From Acidisphaera sp. S103 (GTDB lineage Bacteria > Pseudomonadota > Alphaproteobacteria > Acetobacterales > Acetobacteraceae): 64,000 nt of DNA. Below, in pieces: positions 9,961-17,906 of the stretch. Position 1 is the first letter of the stretch. The number at the start of each line of letters is the position of its first letter. The translations under genes and the position numbers were made by a program. Under the pieces are notes generated by a model. It did no database searches. It had not been told where the DNA came from and saw only the letters and a program-made list of their open reading frames with translations. The stretch spans positions 97,996-161,995 of the forward strand of contig NZ_LMUJ01000063.1 in NCBI RefSeq assembly GCF_009765975.1, read 5' to 3'.

Positions 9961-10049
9961 GCATGATCGCGCTTGGCGGATACGCCAGAGCGCGTGAATC
10001 ATGCGATCAAACGAGGGCATGATCGCGCATCCAGAGCGCGTGTATCATG
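9961..10049 (+). repeat. Two imperfect direct copies of a 33-44 base repeat
   Basis: GCATGATCGCGC opens both copies (9961 and 10017), and CCAGAGCGCG TG(A/T)ATCATG closes both (copy 1 ends near 10004, copy 2 near 10049). Copy 1 has about 11 extra bases in the middle. Each copy is itself an imperfect inverted repeat (CATGATCGCGC against GCGCGTGATCATG). It occupies most of the rpoA-rplQ spacer. Confidence 0.75.
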
Positions 10050-10120
10050 TGGGAATACAAGGTGTAGACCGGCTTCAGGTCGCCTGAAGGCGGCCTGGGC
10101 TGGAATAGGGAAACAGATCA

Positions 10121-10540
10121 ATGCGTCACGGATTGTCCGGCCGGAAGCTCGGCGTTACCTCCACTCATCGCCTGGCCATGTTCCGGAACATGGCGCATGC
10201 GCTGCTCAAGCATGAGCAGATCACCACGACCCTGCCGAAGGCGAAGGAACTCCGCCCCGTCGCGGAAAAACTGATCACCCTCGGCAAGAAAGGCGGCCTC
10301 GCCAACAAGCGGCTGGCCTATGCCGAACTGCGGGACGACGTGATCGTCACCAAGCTGTTCAGCACGCTGGCCGATCGCTACAAGGCCCGCGCCGGCGGTT
10401 ACACCCGTGTGCTGAAAGCCGGCGTGCGCTATGGCGACGCGGCCGACATGGCGGTGATCGAGCTGATCGACCGCGACGTCTCCGCCAAGGGCATGGACAG
10501 CGGTCCGGTCCAGGCGAAGGAAGAAGACACCGAAGAGTAA
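10121..10540 (+). CDS. rplQ: 50S ribosomal protein L17
   Basis: 139 residues, starting [20 protein letters not shown], the L17 hallmark, followed by [20 protein letters not shown]. The final 25 residues are acidic (ending EEDTEE). L17 lies near the tunnel exit. It closes the ribosomal block; two short hairpins follow (10576-10602 and 10629-10647), one of which may end transcription. Confidence 0.98.
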   Translation: MRHGLSGRKLGVTSTHRLAMFRNMAHALLKHEQITTTLPKAKELRPVAEKLITLGKKGGLANKRLAYAELRDDVIVTKLFSTLADRYKARAGGYTRVLKAGVRYGDAADMAVIELIDRDVSAKGMDSGPVQAKEEDTEE

Positions 10541-10575
10541 TGCCAACAGCCCATTGAGGCCGACTCTTGCTCCGT

Positions 10576-10602
10576 CATGGTTCGGCGGCAGTCCGGGCCA
10601 TC
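10576..10602 (+). repeat. Short palindrome, family 'CATGGTTCGG'
   Basis: CATGGTTCGG (10576-10585), 7-base loop, then CCGGGCCATC (10593-10602), an imperfect stem. The sequence and its left flank closely match the palindrome at 13276-13302 and resemble the one at 29202-29227. It lies 35 bases after rplQ and is a candidate terminator or binding site. Confidence 0.65.
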
Positions 10603-10658
10603 TGCGACGGTAAGGTGCTGGATCAGATGGCCGGACGCGAGCCGGCCGTCGCAATCGT

Positions 10659-11132
10659 CTAAAGCGGGATCGCCAGCAGCGTATCGATTCTGTCGCTGTC
10701 CAGCACTACCAGCCGCTCCTGGAATCGATAGGCGCCACCAGACGTATCGATCCGATCCAGATAGCGCCCGGTCGCGAACAAAGACGTCGCGCCGTCCCCC
10801 ATGACCCGAACCACGATGAAATGCGAGTGGACGCAGGCAACAGCCCCGTCCATGCCTTTGAACCGGATCGGGCCGATCACGTGCCGGTAGCGGTGCGGCT
10901 CAAACAAATTGGCGCGGCGGATTGAAAACACCCGGTCGAGCATCATCCCCTGAGAGGCCGCGTACATCACCCCCTGCCGCATCCCCGCTTCGTGGTTCGA
11001 CCGGCTGATCACCAGGTAACGGCACGGGTCGGCGAACAGATCCGGCCATTCCTCCAACCGGTCCTCGTCGATCGTTTCGGCATATGCGCCGATCAGTTCC
11101 TGCACACCAAGGCGGATCGCAAGGTCGTCCAT
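10659..11132 (-). CDS. Aromatic-ring-hydroxylating dioxygenase, beta subunit
   Basis: 157 residues from ATG 11132, two bases after the alpha-subunit stop. It has the NTF2/SnoaL-like fold pattern of small dioxygenase subunits: an N-terminal helix LIGAYAETIDEDRLEEWPDL, then FADPCRYLVISRSNHE, and C-terminal strands YRFQERLVVLDSDRIDTLL. The beta subunit is structural in the alpha3beta3 oxygenase and carries no metal. A longer frame to 11294 overlaps the alpha gene and was rejected. Confidence 0.9.
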   Translation of the reverse strand: MDDLAIRLGVQELIGAYAETIDEDRLEEWPDLFADPCRYLVISRSNHEAGMRQGVMYAASQGMMLDRVFSIRRANLFEPHRYRHVIGPIRFKGMDGAVACVHSHFIVVRVMGDGATSLFATGRYLDRIDTSGGAYRFQERLVVLDSDRIDTLLAIPL

Positions 11133-11134
11133 GC

Positions 11135-12379
11135 TCAATCGCCCATCAGCGCGCGGTAATGTTTCCAGAAGCCACGGATCGCCGCCTCGCTTGCTCTGAA
11201 CGATTGCGATTCGGCCTCGTGTCCGCCCATCATGACGATGCCGGCGCCGTCGTCGTTGTATTGCAGGGCACGCTGCACGAATCCGCCGATGCACCCGTCT
11301 TCCATCGCGATATACCCCGCCGGACCGATCAGGTTGCCCTGACGCAACCGGCGTTCGGTCATCGCTTCGTCATCGGTGTCGAAGCCGAGATGGATCCATT
11401 CCAGCTCCGTCCGGTCGACGCCACGGGGACGGATCACCCGCACCGCGATCGTATTGCGCACCTGCTGCAACACCATGCCTGGCATGATCGTCAGGATCTG
11501 CACGGATACCCCGTCGCCATACTCATCGACTGATTCGACTACCGATCCATCCTGCAACCGGAACTCGCTGTCGGAGCGCAAGCCGGCGTCCTTGTAATCA
11601 GCATCCTCCGCCGCGTAGTCGAGCTTGGCGAAACTGTAATGATTGCCGCCATCGCGGTTGATGAAGATACCGCCGGGCATGCTTAAACGGTTGATCCGGA
11701 AGGTCGTCAGAAACAGATGCAGGATCGAGGCGTGGTAGGTGTCCTTCACGTTCTCGAAATAAAGTTTCCAGTTGTTGGGCAGAATCTGGGTATTGCGCCC
11801 CAGCAGGGTCGGCGTGCGGTTCATCACCCGCTTCAGCCCGCGCGTCACATCCTCGCCAAGCCAGCTCTCCAGGTCCGGTGTGGAGTCGGAGAACGTGCCG
11901 AACACCAGCCCGCCAAGCTCCGCGACCCGCAGACGCCGCAGGGTGTGGTCTTCCTTGCGGAATTCCGATGGCATGCCGCCCTGGCGCTGGACGCCGTGCT
12001 CGAACGCCACGCCGGTCAGTTGCCCGGTCAGGTTGTAGATCCAGCCGTGATAGATGCAGCCGAATTCCTTGACGTTGCCCTGCCGTTCTAGACACAGCAG
12101 GTTGCCGCGGTGGACGCAGCGGTTGACGAAGGCGTTGATCGCACCCGCCTGGTCGCGGACCACGATCACGGCGGCCTCGCCGATCGTGGTGGACACGAAA
12201 TCGCCCGGCTTCGTCAGTTCCACCGCCAGGCAGAGGTAGTTCCAGGTCGGTCCCTGGAACAGCCGCTCCTGCTCGCGGTCGTACTGTGCCTGGTCGGTAT
12301 AGACCCGGAACGGCACCTCGCTGATGCCGTTCGAGGGCCAGGAAACACCGTGGTCGGCGGTCAGTCCGGATTGAGACAT
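11135..12379 (-). CDS. Aromatic-ring-hydroxylating dioxygenase, alpha subunit
   Basis: 414 residues. The Rieske [2Fe-2S] domain shows CVHRG at about residue 88 and CIYHGW about 20 residues later (CxH ... CxxH). The catalytic domain has the mononuclear iron motif NVKDTYHASILH (D, H, H) near residue 210. Such oxygenases insert both atoms of O2 into an aromatic ring or carboxylate. The substrate cannot be told; the composition resembles the anthranilate/terephthalate-type groups. No ferredoxin or reductase gene lies nearby, so electrons must come from elsewhere. Confidence 0.92.
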   Translation of the reverse strand: MSQSGLTADHGVSWPSNGISEVPFRVYTDQAQYDREQERLFQGPTWNYLCLAVELTKPGDFVSTTIGEAAVIVVRDQAGAINAFVNRCVHRGNLLCLERQGNVKEFGCIYHGWIYNLTGQLTGVAFEHGVQRQGGMPSEFRKEDHTLRRLRVAELGGLVFGTFSDSTPDLESWLGEDVTRGLKRVMNRTPTLLGRNTQILPNNWKLYFENVKDTYHASILHLFLTTFRINRLSMPGGIFINRDGGNHYSFAKLDYAAEDADYKDAGLRSDSEFRLQDGSVVESVDEYGDGVSVQILTIMPGMVLQQVRNTIAVRVIRPRGVDRTELEWIHLGFDTDDEAMTERRLRQGNLIGPAGYIAMEDGCIGGFVQRALQYNDDGAGIVMMGGHEAESQSFRASEAAIRGFWKHYRALMGD

Positions 12380-12538
12380 GCGCGCACTCTCCTCCCGATT
12401 TTCATCGACGCTACGCCAGATCGAGGGGCACGTGAAGCCTTGGCGCCCCGGCCAGGGGATCGCCTACGGGCCGATGATGAACATTTTCGCTACTTATTAG
12501 CAACGAGAAACGCGACCCGGTTCCACGCCGGCGACCCG

Positions 12539-13219
12539 TCAGGACGCCAGGCGCGCCGCGCCAATGATGTGACCGTCTTCGGTTTGCAACAGGACGGCGA
12601 AGCCTTCCCCCACCGGCGGCGCCTGTCGCAACGCGACCGGGACCCCGGACCAGGCACCCACAGGCGTCAGTGAGCGGACGACGTTGGACTCCAGCAAGGT
12701 GCGCCCGCTGTTCTCGCCGCGGCCGATCGGGGTTTTGTGCGAGAAGTCGAAGCCAACGAGCAGAACCTGGGCTTTTCCGGTTCCAGCCCCGACCTTGATC
12801 AGCAAGGTTTGCCCGTCGCGCGCGACACTGACCGGGACGGTTTTATGGGCGGCTGAGGCGATCGCTTTCAGTCCCTGTGACCGGTCGGACCCGACAAAAC
12901 CGATCGCACCGTCCACCACGATCTGCGGCGTATAGACGCCGTCCTCACCCAGGCGAAGAGCGTAGTCCCGCTGCCGAACGGTGGCGACCTCAAGCGAATA
13001 CGGGTCTTTCCAACCGAGGTAATCCCAATAGGTGACGTGGAACGCCAGGGGCAGGACATCGTGCCGCTGATGGGCGAGGTCCGTCAGGAACGCATCTGCC
13101 GGCGGGCAGGAGGAACAGCCTTGCGACGTGAACAACTCCACGACCGTGGGTGCTTCCTGGGCATGGCCGGCGGTCGCCAGGGCGGCGGCAAGCCCAAGTC
13201 CGACGATCACGGTGCGCAT
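12539..13219 (-). CDS. DUF1223 thioredoxin-like exported protein
   Basis: 226 residues from ATG 13219 with GGGAGAT upstream. A signal peptide (MRTVIVGLGLAAALATAGHA) is followed by VVELFTSQGCSSCPPADAFL, a thioredoxin-like CxxC motif typical of DUF1223 proteins, and by TPQIVVDGAIGFVGSD, which matches the family's cis-Pro region. It is probably a periplasmic thiol-disulfide-active protein; the partner is unknown. A palindromic repeat lies 57 bases upstream. Confidence 0.85.
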   Translation of the reverse strand: MRTVIVGLGLAAALATAGHAQEAPTVVELFTSQGCSSCPPADAFLTDLAHQRHDVLPLAFHVTYWDYLGWKDPYSLEVATVRQRDYALRLGEDGVYTPQIVVDGAIGFVGSDRSQGLKAIASAAHKTVPVSVARDGQTLLIKVGAGTGKAQVLLVGFDFSHKTPIGRGENSGRTLLESNVVRSLTPVGAWSGVPVALRQAPPVGEGFAVLLQTEDGHIIGAARLAS

Positions 13220-13275
13220 AAAATCTCCCTTTTCACGTTTACACCTCGTCGCGTTCAAGCCGACGTTTGCTTCGT

Positions 13276-13302
13276 CATGGTTCGGCGCCAGTCCGAACCA
13301 TG
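13276..13302 (+). repeat. Perfect short palindrome, family 'CATGGTTCGG'
   Basis: CATGGTTCGG (13276-13285) and CCGAACCATG (13293-13302) form a perfect 10-bp stem with the loop CGCCAGT. Located between the 3' end of the LysR gene and the start of the DUF1223 gene, both on the minus strand. Related copies are at 10576 and 29202. Confidence 0.8.
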
Positions 13303-13414
13303 GCCCGGGTAAACTGGTGTAAGTGGCCCGATATTACCCGCGTTTCCCGGTAACGGGTTGTGAACCTTCCGAAAGGTGGGCGCCTTACCCAACCGGGGAC
13401 ACGAACCGTCGGCT

Positions 13415-14308
13415 TTAACCTTGAATGACCCCAAGCCGAGCCAGGTATGACGCCGCGAATTCCACGAACGCCCGCACGCTGGGACGCATCATGCCGCCGG
13501 AAAACACCAGTTGGACGGGTTCCGCCGCCGGCTCGAAATCCGCCAGCAGGCGGACCAGCGAACCGGCCTTGAGTTCTTCCACCACCTGATAGGATAGCGC
13601 CCGGGCGACGCCAGACCCGGACCGGACCGCGACCAGCATCGCCTCGACATCGTTCACCGTCAGCCGTGGCGTCAACCGCACCACACGCTCCCGCCCGCCG
13701 TCGCGAAACCGCCACTCCGGCAGCCCGCCGCGTGCGAACGAAACGATCGTCGCATGCCCCGCCAGGTCGCCCGGCGTCAGCGGTGTGCTCTGCGCCGCCA
13801 GATAGGCGGGACTGGCCACCACCATGCGCCGCACCGCCCCGACCCGGCGTGCCATCAGGCCCGAATCCGCCATCGCCCCGATCCGAACCGCGACGTCCAG
13901 CCCTTCCTCGACCAGGTCCAGATTGCGGTCCGCCAGTTCCAGTTCAACGCGCAAATCCGGATGTTCGGCCTGGAACGCCAGAACGCACGGCGTCACATGC
14001 CGGCGGCCGAACACCACCGGCCCCGTGACCCGCAACGTACCGCGCAACGCAGCCTCCATGGGCGCCTGCATCGCCTCCGCATACAGATCCAGCAGCATAC
14101 GAGCACGGTCGGCCAGGGCGCGCCCGGCTTCGGTCGGGGCGAGGCGGCGTGTCGTCCGCTCCACCAGCCGGGCACCGATCCGCTGCTCCAACGCCGCGAT
14201 CGTCCGCGTGACGGCGGGGGGCGATCGCCGCAATCGCCGCCCCGCCGCCGCCAGGCCGCCGGTATCCAGCACCGCCACCAGCACCGCCATCTCGTCCAGC
14301 CGGTCCAT
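13415..14308 (-). CDS. LysR-family transcriptional regulator
   Basis: 297 residues. The N-terminal winged helix-turn-helix covers residues 1-62 (MDRLDEMAVLVAVLDTGGLA, RRSPPAVTRTIAALEQRIGA, LVERTTRRLAPTEAG). The rest is the LysR substrate-binding domain, with GLDVAVRIG and a C-terminal VRAFVEFAASYLA. It is divergent from the PNPOx-like gene at 14389, so control of that gene is the simplest guess. A candidate operator lies in the shared 80-base gap. The ligand is unknown. Confidence 0.95.
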   Translation of the reverse strand: MDRLDEMAVLVAVLDTGGLAAAGRRLRRSPPAVTRTIAALEQRIGARLVERTTRRLAPTEAGRALADRARMLLDLYAEAMQAPMEAALRGTLRVTGPVVFGRRHVTPCVLAFQAEHPDLRVELELADRNLDLVEEGLDVAVRIGAMADSGLMARRVGAVRRMVVASPAYLAAQSTPLTPGDLAGHATIVSFARGGLPEWRFRDGGRERVVRLTPRLTVNDVEAMLVAVRSGSGVARALSYQVVEELKAGSLVRLLADFEPAAEPVQLVFSGGMMRPSVRAFVEFAASYLARLGVIQG

Positions 14309-14324
14309 GCTACTCTTTCACTAA

Positions 14325-14344
14325 ATGGAAGACTGAGTTTCCAT
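14325..14344. promoter_or_regulatory. Candidate LysR operator
   Basis: ATGGAA (14325-14330) and TTCCAT (14339-14344) form a perfect inverted repeat with an 8-base spacer. It sits 17 bases from the regulator start and 45 bases from the divergent gene start, the normal position for a LysR recognition site. Confidence 0.5.
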
Positions 14345-14388
14345 CGCACCATCTACCATCCAATCATCGCAACAGCCACATTGGCGGC

Positions 14389-15372
14389 ATGACCCAGACA
14401 CTCTTTCATCCAGGCGAGCTTGCGGCCCAGGCACTGGCCGGTGTCGTATCGCGCACCCCCCCGATCCGCGATTGGATGCCCGACCAGCACCGCGCGTTCT
14501 TCGGTCTGCTGCCGTTCCTGCCGATCGCCACGGCCGGGGCCGATGGCGCGCCGGCGGCAACCATCCTGACCGGTCCGCCCGGCTTCATCGCCAGCCCCGA
14601 CCCCACCACACTGCACATCGCCGCCCGTCCTGACCGTGCGGACCCCGCCGCGCCCTTCTTTCTCCCGGGTGCACCGGTTGGCCTGCTTGGTATCGACCTG
14701 GCGACACGGCGCCGCAATCGCGCCAACGGCATATTGCGTTCCAGCGATCCCGATGGGCTGACGATCTCGGTCACCCAAAGCTTCGGCAATTGCCCGCAGT
14801 ATATCCAGACCCGCCTCTGGCAAGATGGAGCCGCCACGCCAGCCCTCCCGGTCGAGTATCTAACCGGCCTCGATCCCGCCGCGCGCAGCCTGATCGCCAA
14901 CGCCGATACGTTCTTTGTGGCCACCAACAGCGGCGGCGGCGCAGGCAGCATGGGGGGCATGGACATCAGCCACCGCGGCGGCCGGCCCGGCTTCGTCGGC
15001 ATCGCCGGCGACACCCTGACCATCCCCGACTTCCACGGCAACGGCTACTTCAACACCCTCGGCAACCTGCTGCTGGACCCGCGTGTCGCGCTGCTGTTCG
15101 TGGACTGGACGGATGGTACCGTGCTGCATCTCCGTGGCACGGTCGAAATCCTATGGAACCAGGATGGCGGCCTCGATGGAGCGGAGCGTCTGTGGCGGAT
15201 TTCGATCACCGACGGCTGGCGCCGCCGCGGCGCTTTGCCCCTGCGATGGTCGTTCCAGACCTATGCGCCGCAAACCCTGCGAACCGGGGTCTGGAACGCC
15301 ATTCAAGATGACCGCGACGGTGGAATCCCCTGGCCACCAGCCGTCGCCGACCCGTTGTCCCCTGGCTTCTGA
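14389..15372 (+). CDS. Pyridoxamine 5'-phosphate oxidase-like FMN-binding protein
   Basis: 327 residues. The split-barrel flavin-binding pattern is visible: RAFFGLLPFLPIATAGADG, a middle RPGFVGIAGDTLTIPDFHGN at about residues 200-219, and NGYFNTLGNLLLDPRVALLF. These long two-lobed proteins are annotated as PNPOx family, but most are not vitamin B6 enzymes; the reaction is unknown. Divergently transcribed from a LysR regulator. The 3' end overlaps, convergently, a small minus-strand frame. Confidence 0.85.
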   Translation: MTQTLFHPGELAAQALAGVVSRTPPIRDWMPDQHRAFFGLLPFLPIATAGADGAPAATILTGPPGFIASPDPTTLHIAARPDRADPAAPFFLPGAPVGLLGIDLATRRRNRANGILRSSDPDGLTISVTQSFGNCPQYIQTRLWQDGAATPALPVEYLTGLDPAARSLIANADTFFVATNSGGGAGSMGGMDISHRGGRPGFVGIAGDTLTIPDFHGNGYFNTLGNLLLDPRVALLFVDWTDGTVLHLRGTVEILWNQDGGLDGAERLWRISITDGWRRRGALPLRWSFQTYAPQTLRTGVWNAIQDDRDGGIPWPPAVADPLSPGF

Positions 15373-15611
15373 TCCTGGGTGTAGTCCCCGACAGCGGAGC
15401 CGTACAGCGACGTCTGCTGACCAAGCAACGCCGCCATCACCGCGGCGGACAGTGGTGGCTTGGTCGGAATCAGCAGGATCGGTTGCTCACCGTTGGCGGT
15501 GGGCGGACTAGGCTTGGCCTGTGTCTGCGCGGAGGTCTGAATCGCCGCAAGGGCTGGAGTCAGTGGCGCCGGAACGGTCCCACCTATTCCAGATATGGCG
15601 CTCGACGACAT
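15303..15611 (-). CDS. Hypothetical protein, low complexity
   Basis: A possible 102-residue protein from ATG 15611 (MSSSAISGIGGTVPAPLTPA), rich in Ala, Pro, Ser, Thr and Gln, with no recognisable domain. It overlaps the PNPOx-like gene by 70 bases at the 3' end. The ribosome binding site is weak. It could be a small secretion-type or structural protein, or not a gene at all; there is no family assignment. Confidence 0.4.
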   Translation of the reverse strand: MSSSAISGIGGTVPAPLTPALAAIQTSAQTQAKPSPPTANGEQPILLIPTKPPLSAAVMAALLGQQTSLYGSAVGDYTQDQKPGDNGSATAGGQGIPPSRSS

Positions 15612-15740
15612 GTTCGTAATCCCATCTGAGGGTCCTCGATACCGCCTCATGAAAAAGCAAACCGCGTGCCAACCTAAGTGCCTTGATTCGTTAATGAATT
15701 ACCCCTCATTGGCTCGGCAAAACCTGCCCATCGGCAGGAT

Positions 15741-17906
15741 TTACCCGGCACGTCTTGCCGGGATAGAGACGGTTTCCGGGTCGCCGGAATACAGCGCCAT
15801 CATCCGTTTCAATGCCTGCTCATCGGACAGGATCGCGGCCTTTTCCGCCGCATCCAGCGCCGGCCACGCGGTTTCCAGACAGGTTGCCTCGGCCAGTTTC
15901 GCCGACCCCGTCAACAGCGGAACGTTCAGCGGATCGATCCCAGGCCGGCGTCCCGGCGGCAGCATTTGCCGATGCGCGGCCAGCAAGACCGGGTCGCTCA
16001 ACAGCGCCGTCACGCTGTCGGCCACGGGTTCGCCCCATGCTTGCTGGTACAGTGCCACGGCGCGGCGCAGCACGTCCGGTGGATGCATCTCCTCCGGTAT
16101 CCGCAGCAATCCGGCACGCCGCAGTGCCAAACCCCAGGTGCGCCGCCCGGTCAGGGACGCCAGCGGCACCGCCAGCGCAAGGCCCAGCACGACCGGCAGC
16201 ATCCACAGCGCCAAATAAGGCGACACCGCCCAGGCGCCGATGCCCAACAGCACGCCCAGGATGGTATGCCGCCGGTACAGCCGGACGACATCGCCCAACG
16301 GCACCCCGCCATCGTCGCGCCGCTGCGCGTTCCAGCCCGAATCCCGCCCCAGCAGGATAGCCACCACGTCGATCGACTGAGTGATCATCACCACCGGCGC
16401 CAGCAATCCCGCGATCAGCGTCTCCAGCACCAGGCTGACCACCAAACCAAAAATCCCGCCGCAGCCGCGCCGCAGATTGCGGTGGACCATGACCGAGAAC
16501 ATGCCGAGCAGCTTCGGCACCAGCAGCAATCCCATCGTGCCGGTGAACACCCACATCGCTCGGATCGGGTCGATCACCGGCCATTGGGGAAACAATGACT
16601 TGCCGTTGGAGGGGAAATAGTCCGGCGGGATAAACCTGGCCTGCAATGCGATCAGGACCCCGCTTAGCAGGAACAGCAACCACAGCGGAGCCGTGATGTA
16701 AGAACCGATGCCGGTCATCAGATGCATCCGGCTGACCCAGTTCAGGCCGCGCGCCGGCAAGACCGCCATGTGCTGCAAGTTGCCCTGGCACCAGCGCCGG
16801 TCGCGCACCGCCAGGTCCATCAGCGACGGCGGACTCTCCTCGTAACTGCCTTCCAGGCCCGGCATCATGTGGATGGCCCAGCCGCCGCGGCGCATCAGGG
16901 CGGCCTCGATGAAATCGTGGCTCATGATGTGGCCGCCGAACGGTTTGCGGCCCCGCAGCTCCGGCAACCCCGCCTGTTCGGCGAACGCGACCGTGCGGAT
17001 CAGCGCGTTGTGGCCCCAGTAATTGCCCTCGGCGCCGTGCCACCAGGCGATGCCGTGTGCGATCACCGGGCCATACACCCGCCCGGCGAATTGCTGCATC
17101 CTGGCGAACAATGTGGTGCCGCCGGTGATGATGGGCAGCGTTTGGACAAGGCCGACGTCCGGATGGGCCTCCATCGCGCGCACCAGCGCGACCAGCGTGT
17201 CGCCACGCATCACGCTGTCGGCGTCCAGGATCAGGAACTGAGGATAAGCCCCGCCGAACCGCCCGACCCAATCGGCGATATTGCCGGCCTTGCGCGCCGT
17301 GTTTTTCGCGCGGTGCCGGTAAAAGACGCGCCCCGCCCCGCCCGTCCGCTCGCGCAGGCCCAGGAACGCCTTCTCCTCCTCGATCCACGCTTCCGGGTTG
17401 GTCGTGTCGCTCAGGATGAAGATGTCAAACCAGTCGCTGGCGTTCTGGCCGCGCAGTTCCTCGTCGATCGCCTCCAGCCCGGCCATGATGCGCGTGGGCG
17501 ATTCGTTGTAAGTCGGCATCAGCAGCGCGGTACGGCTGGCAGGTAAGGTCCCCGGCGCCAGCAGCCGGCGTCCGCCGCCCGCCATCACCGAAACGAACCC
17601 GGCAATCGCGCTGGTGAACGACAACGCAATCCAGGCGAACAGCGCTACGAACAGCGCCAGCATGAACACCGCCAGCGGCGTCACCCCATTGACCGCCAGG
17701 ACGCGATACATCTCCCGCGCGCCAAACCCGGTCAGGACAATGGCGCCGCCGATCACCAGCAGACGCCGCAATCCCATGGCCGCGGGTGACGATGCAAACC
17801 GGCGCACCCGCTTCGGGGCCTGACGCAAAGATTGCGTCGGCATCGCCAAGGGCGCCTCCGCCGGCAGCGAGCGAAAAATTACCCCTGGGTCCATCGGTAG
17901 ACCCAT
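15741..17906 (-). CDS. opgH: Glucans biosynthesis glucosyltransferase OpgH (MdoH)
   Basis: 721 residues. An inner-membrane processive GT2 enzyme that polymerises the beta-1,2 glucan backbone of osmoregulated periplasmic glucans from UDP-glucose. Visible features: two N-terminal membrane segments (residues about 45-65 and 78-108), MPTYNESPTRIMAGLEAI, the DADS motif (LILDADSVMRGDT), the acceptor Asp region GHIMSHDFIEAAL, and the RDRRWCQGN motif, then several C-terminal membrane segments. The start overlaps the 3' end of opgG by 28 bases; a second in-frame ATG lies at 17894. Confidence 0.93.
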   Translation of the reverse strand: MGLPMDPGVIFRSLPAEAPLAMPTQSLRQAPKRVRRFASSPAAMGLRRLLVIGGAIVLTGFGAREMYRVLAVNGVTPLAVFMLALFVALFAWIALSFTSAIAGFVSVMAGGGRRLLAPGTLPASRTALLMPTYNESPTRIMAGLEAIDEELRGQNASDWFDIFILSDTTNPEAWIEEEKAFLGLRERTGGAGRVFYRHRAKNTARKAGNIADWVGRFGGAYPQFLILDADSVMRGDTLVALVRAMEAHPDVGLVQTLPIITGGTTLFARMQQFAGRVYGPVIAHGIAWWHGAEGNYWGHNALIRTVAFAEQAGLPELRGRKPFGGHIMSHDFIEAALMRRGGWAIHMMPGLEGSYEESPPSLMDLAVRDRRWCQGNLQHMAVLPARGLNWVSRMHLMTGIGSYITAPLWLLFLLSGVLIALQARFIPPDYFPSNGKSLFPQWPVIDPIRAMWVFTGTMGLLLVPKLLGMFSVMVHRNLRRGCGGIFGLVVSLVLETLIAGLLAPVVMITQSIDVVAILLGRDSGWNAQRRDDGGVPLGDVVRLYRRHTILGVLLGIGAWAVSPYLALWMLPVVLGLALAVPLASLTGRRTWGLALRRAGLLRIPEEMHPPDVLRRAVALYQQAWGEPVADSVTALLSDPVLLAAHRQMLPPGRRPGIDPLNVPLLTGSAKLAEATCLETAWPALDAAEKAAILSDEQALKRMMALYSGDPETVSIPARRAG

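Noticed and set aside
10567..10662. Short plus-strand frame after rplQ reading ICDGKVLDQMAGREPAVAIV
   Set aside because: It looks protein-like but is only 31 codons with a TTG start, overlaps the palindromes, and has no ribosome binding site. It could be a gene remnant; unsupported.
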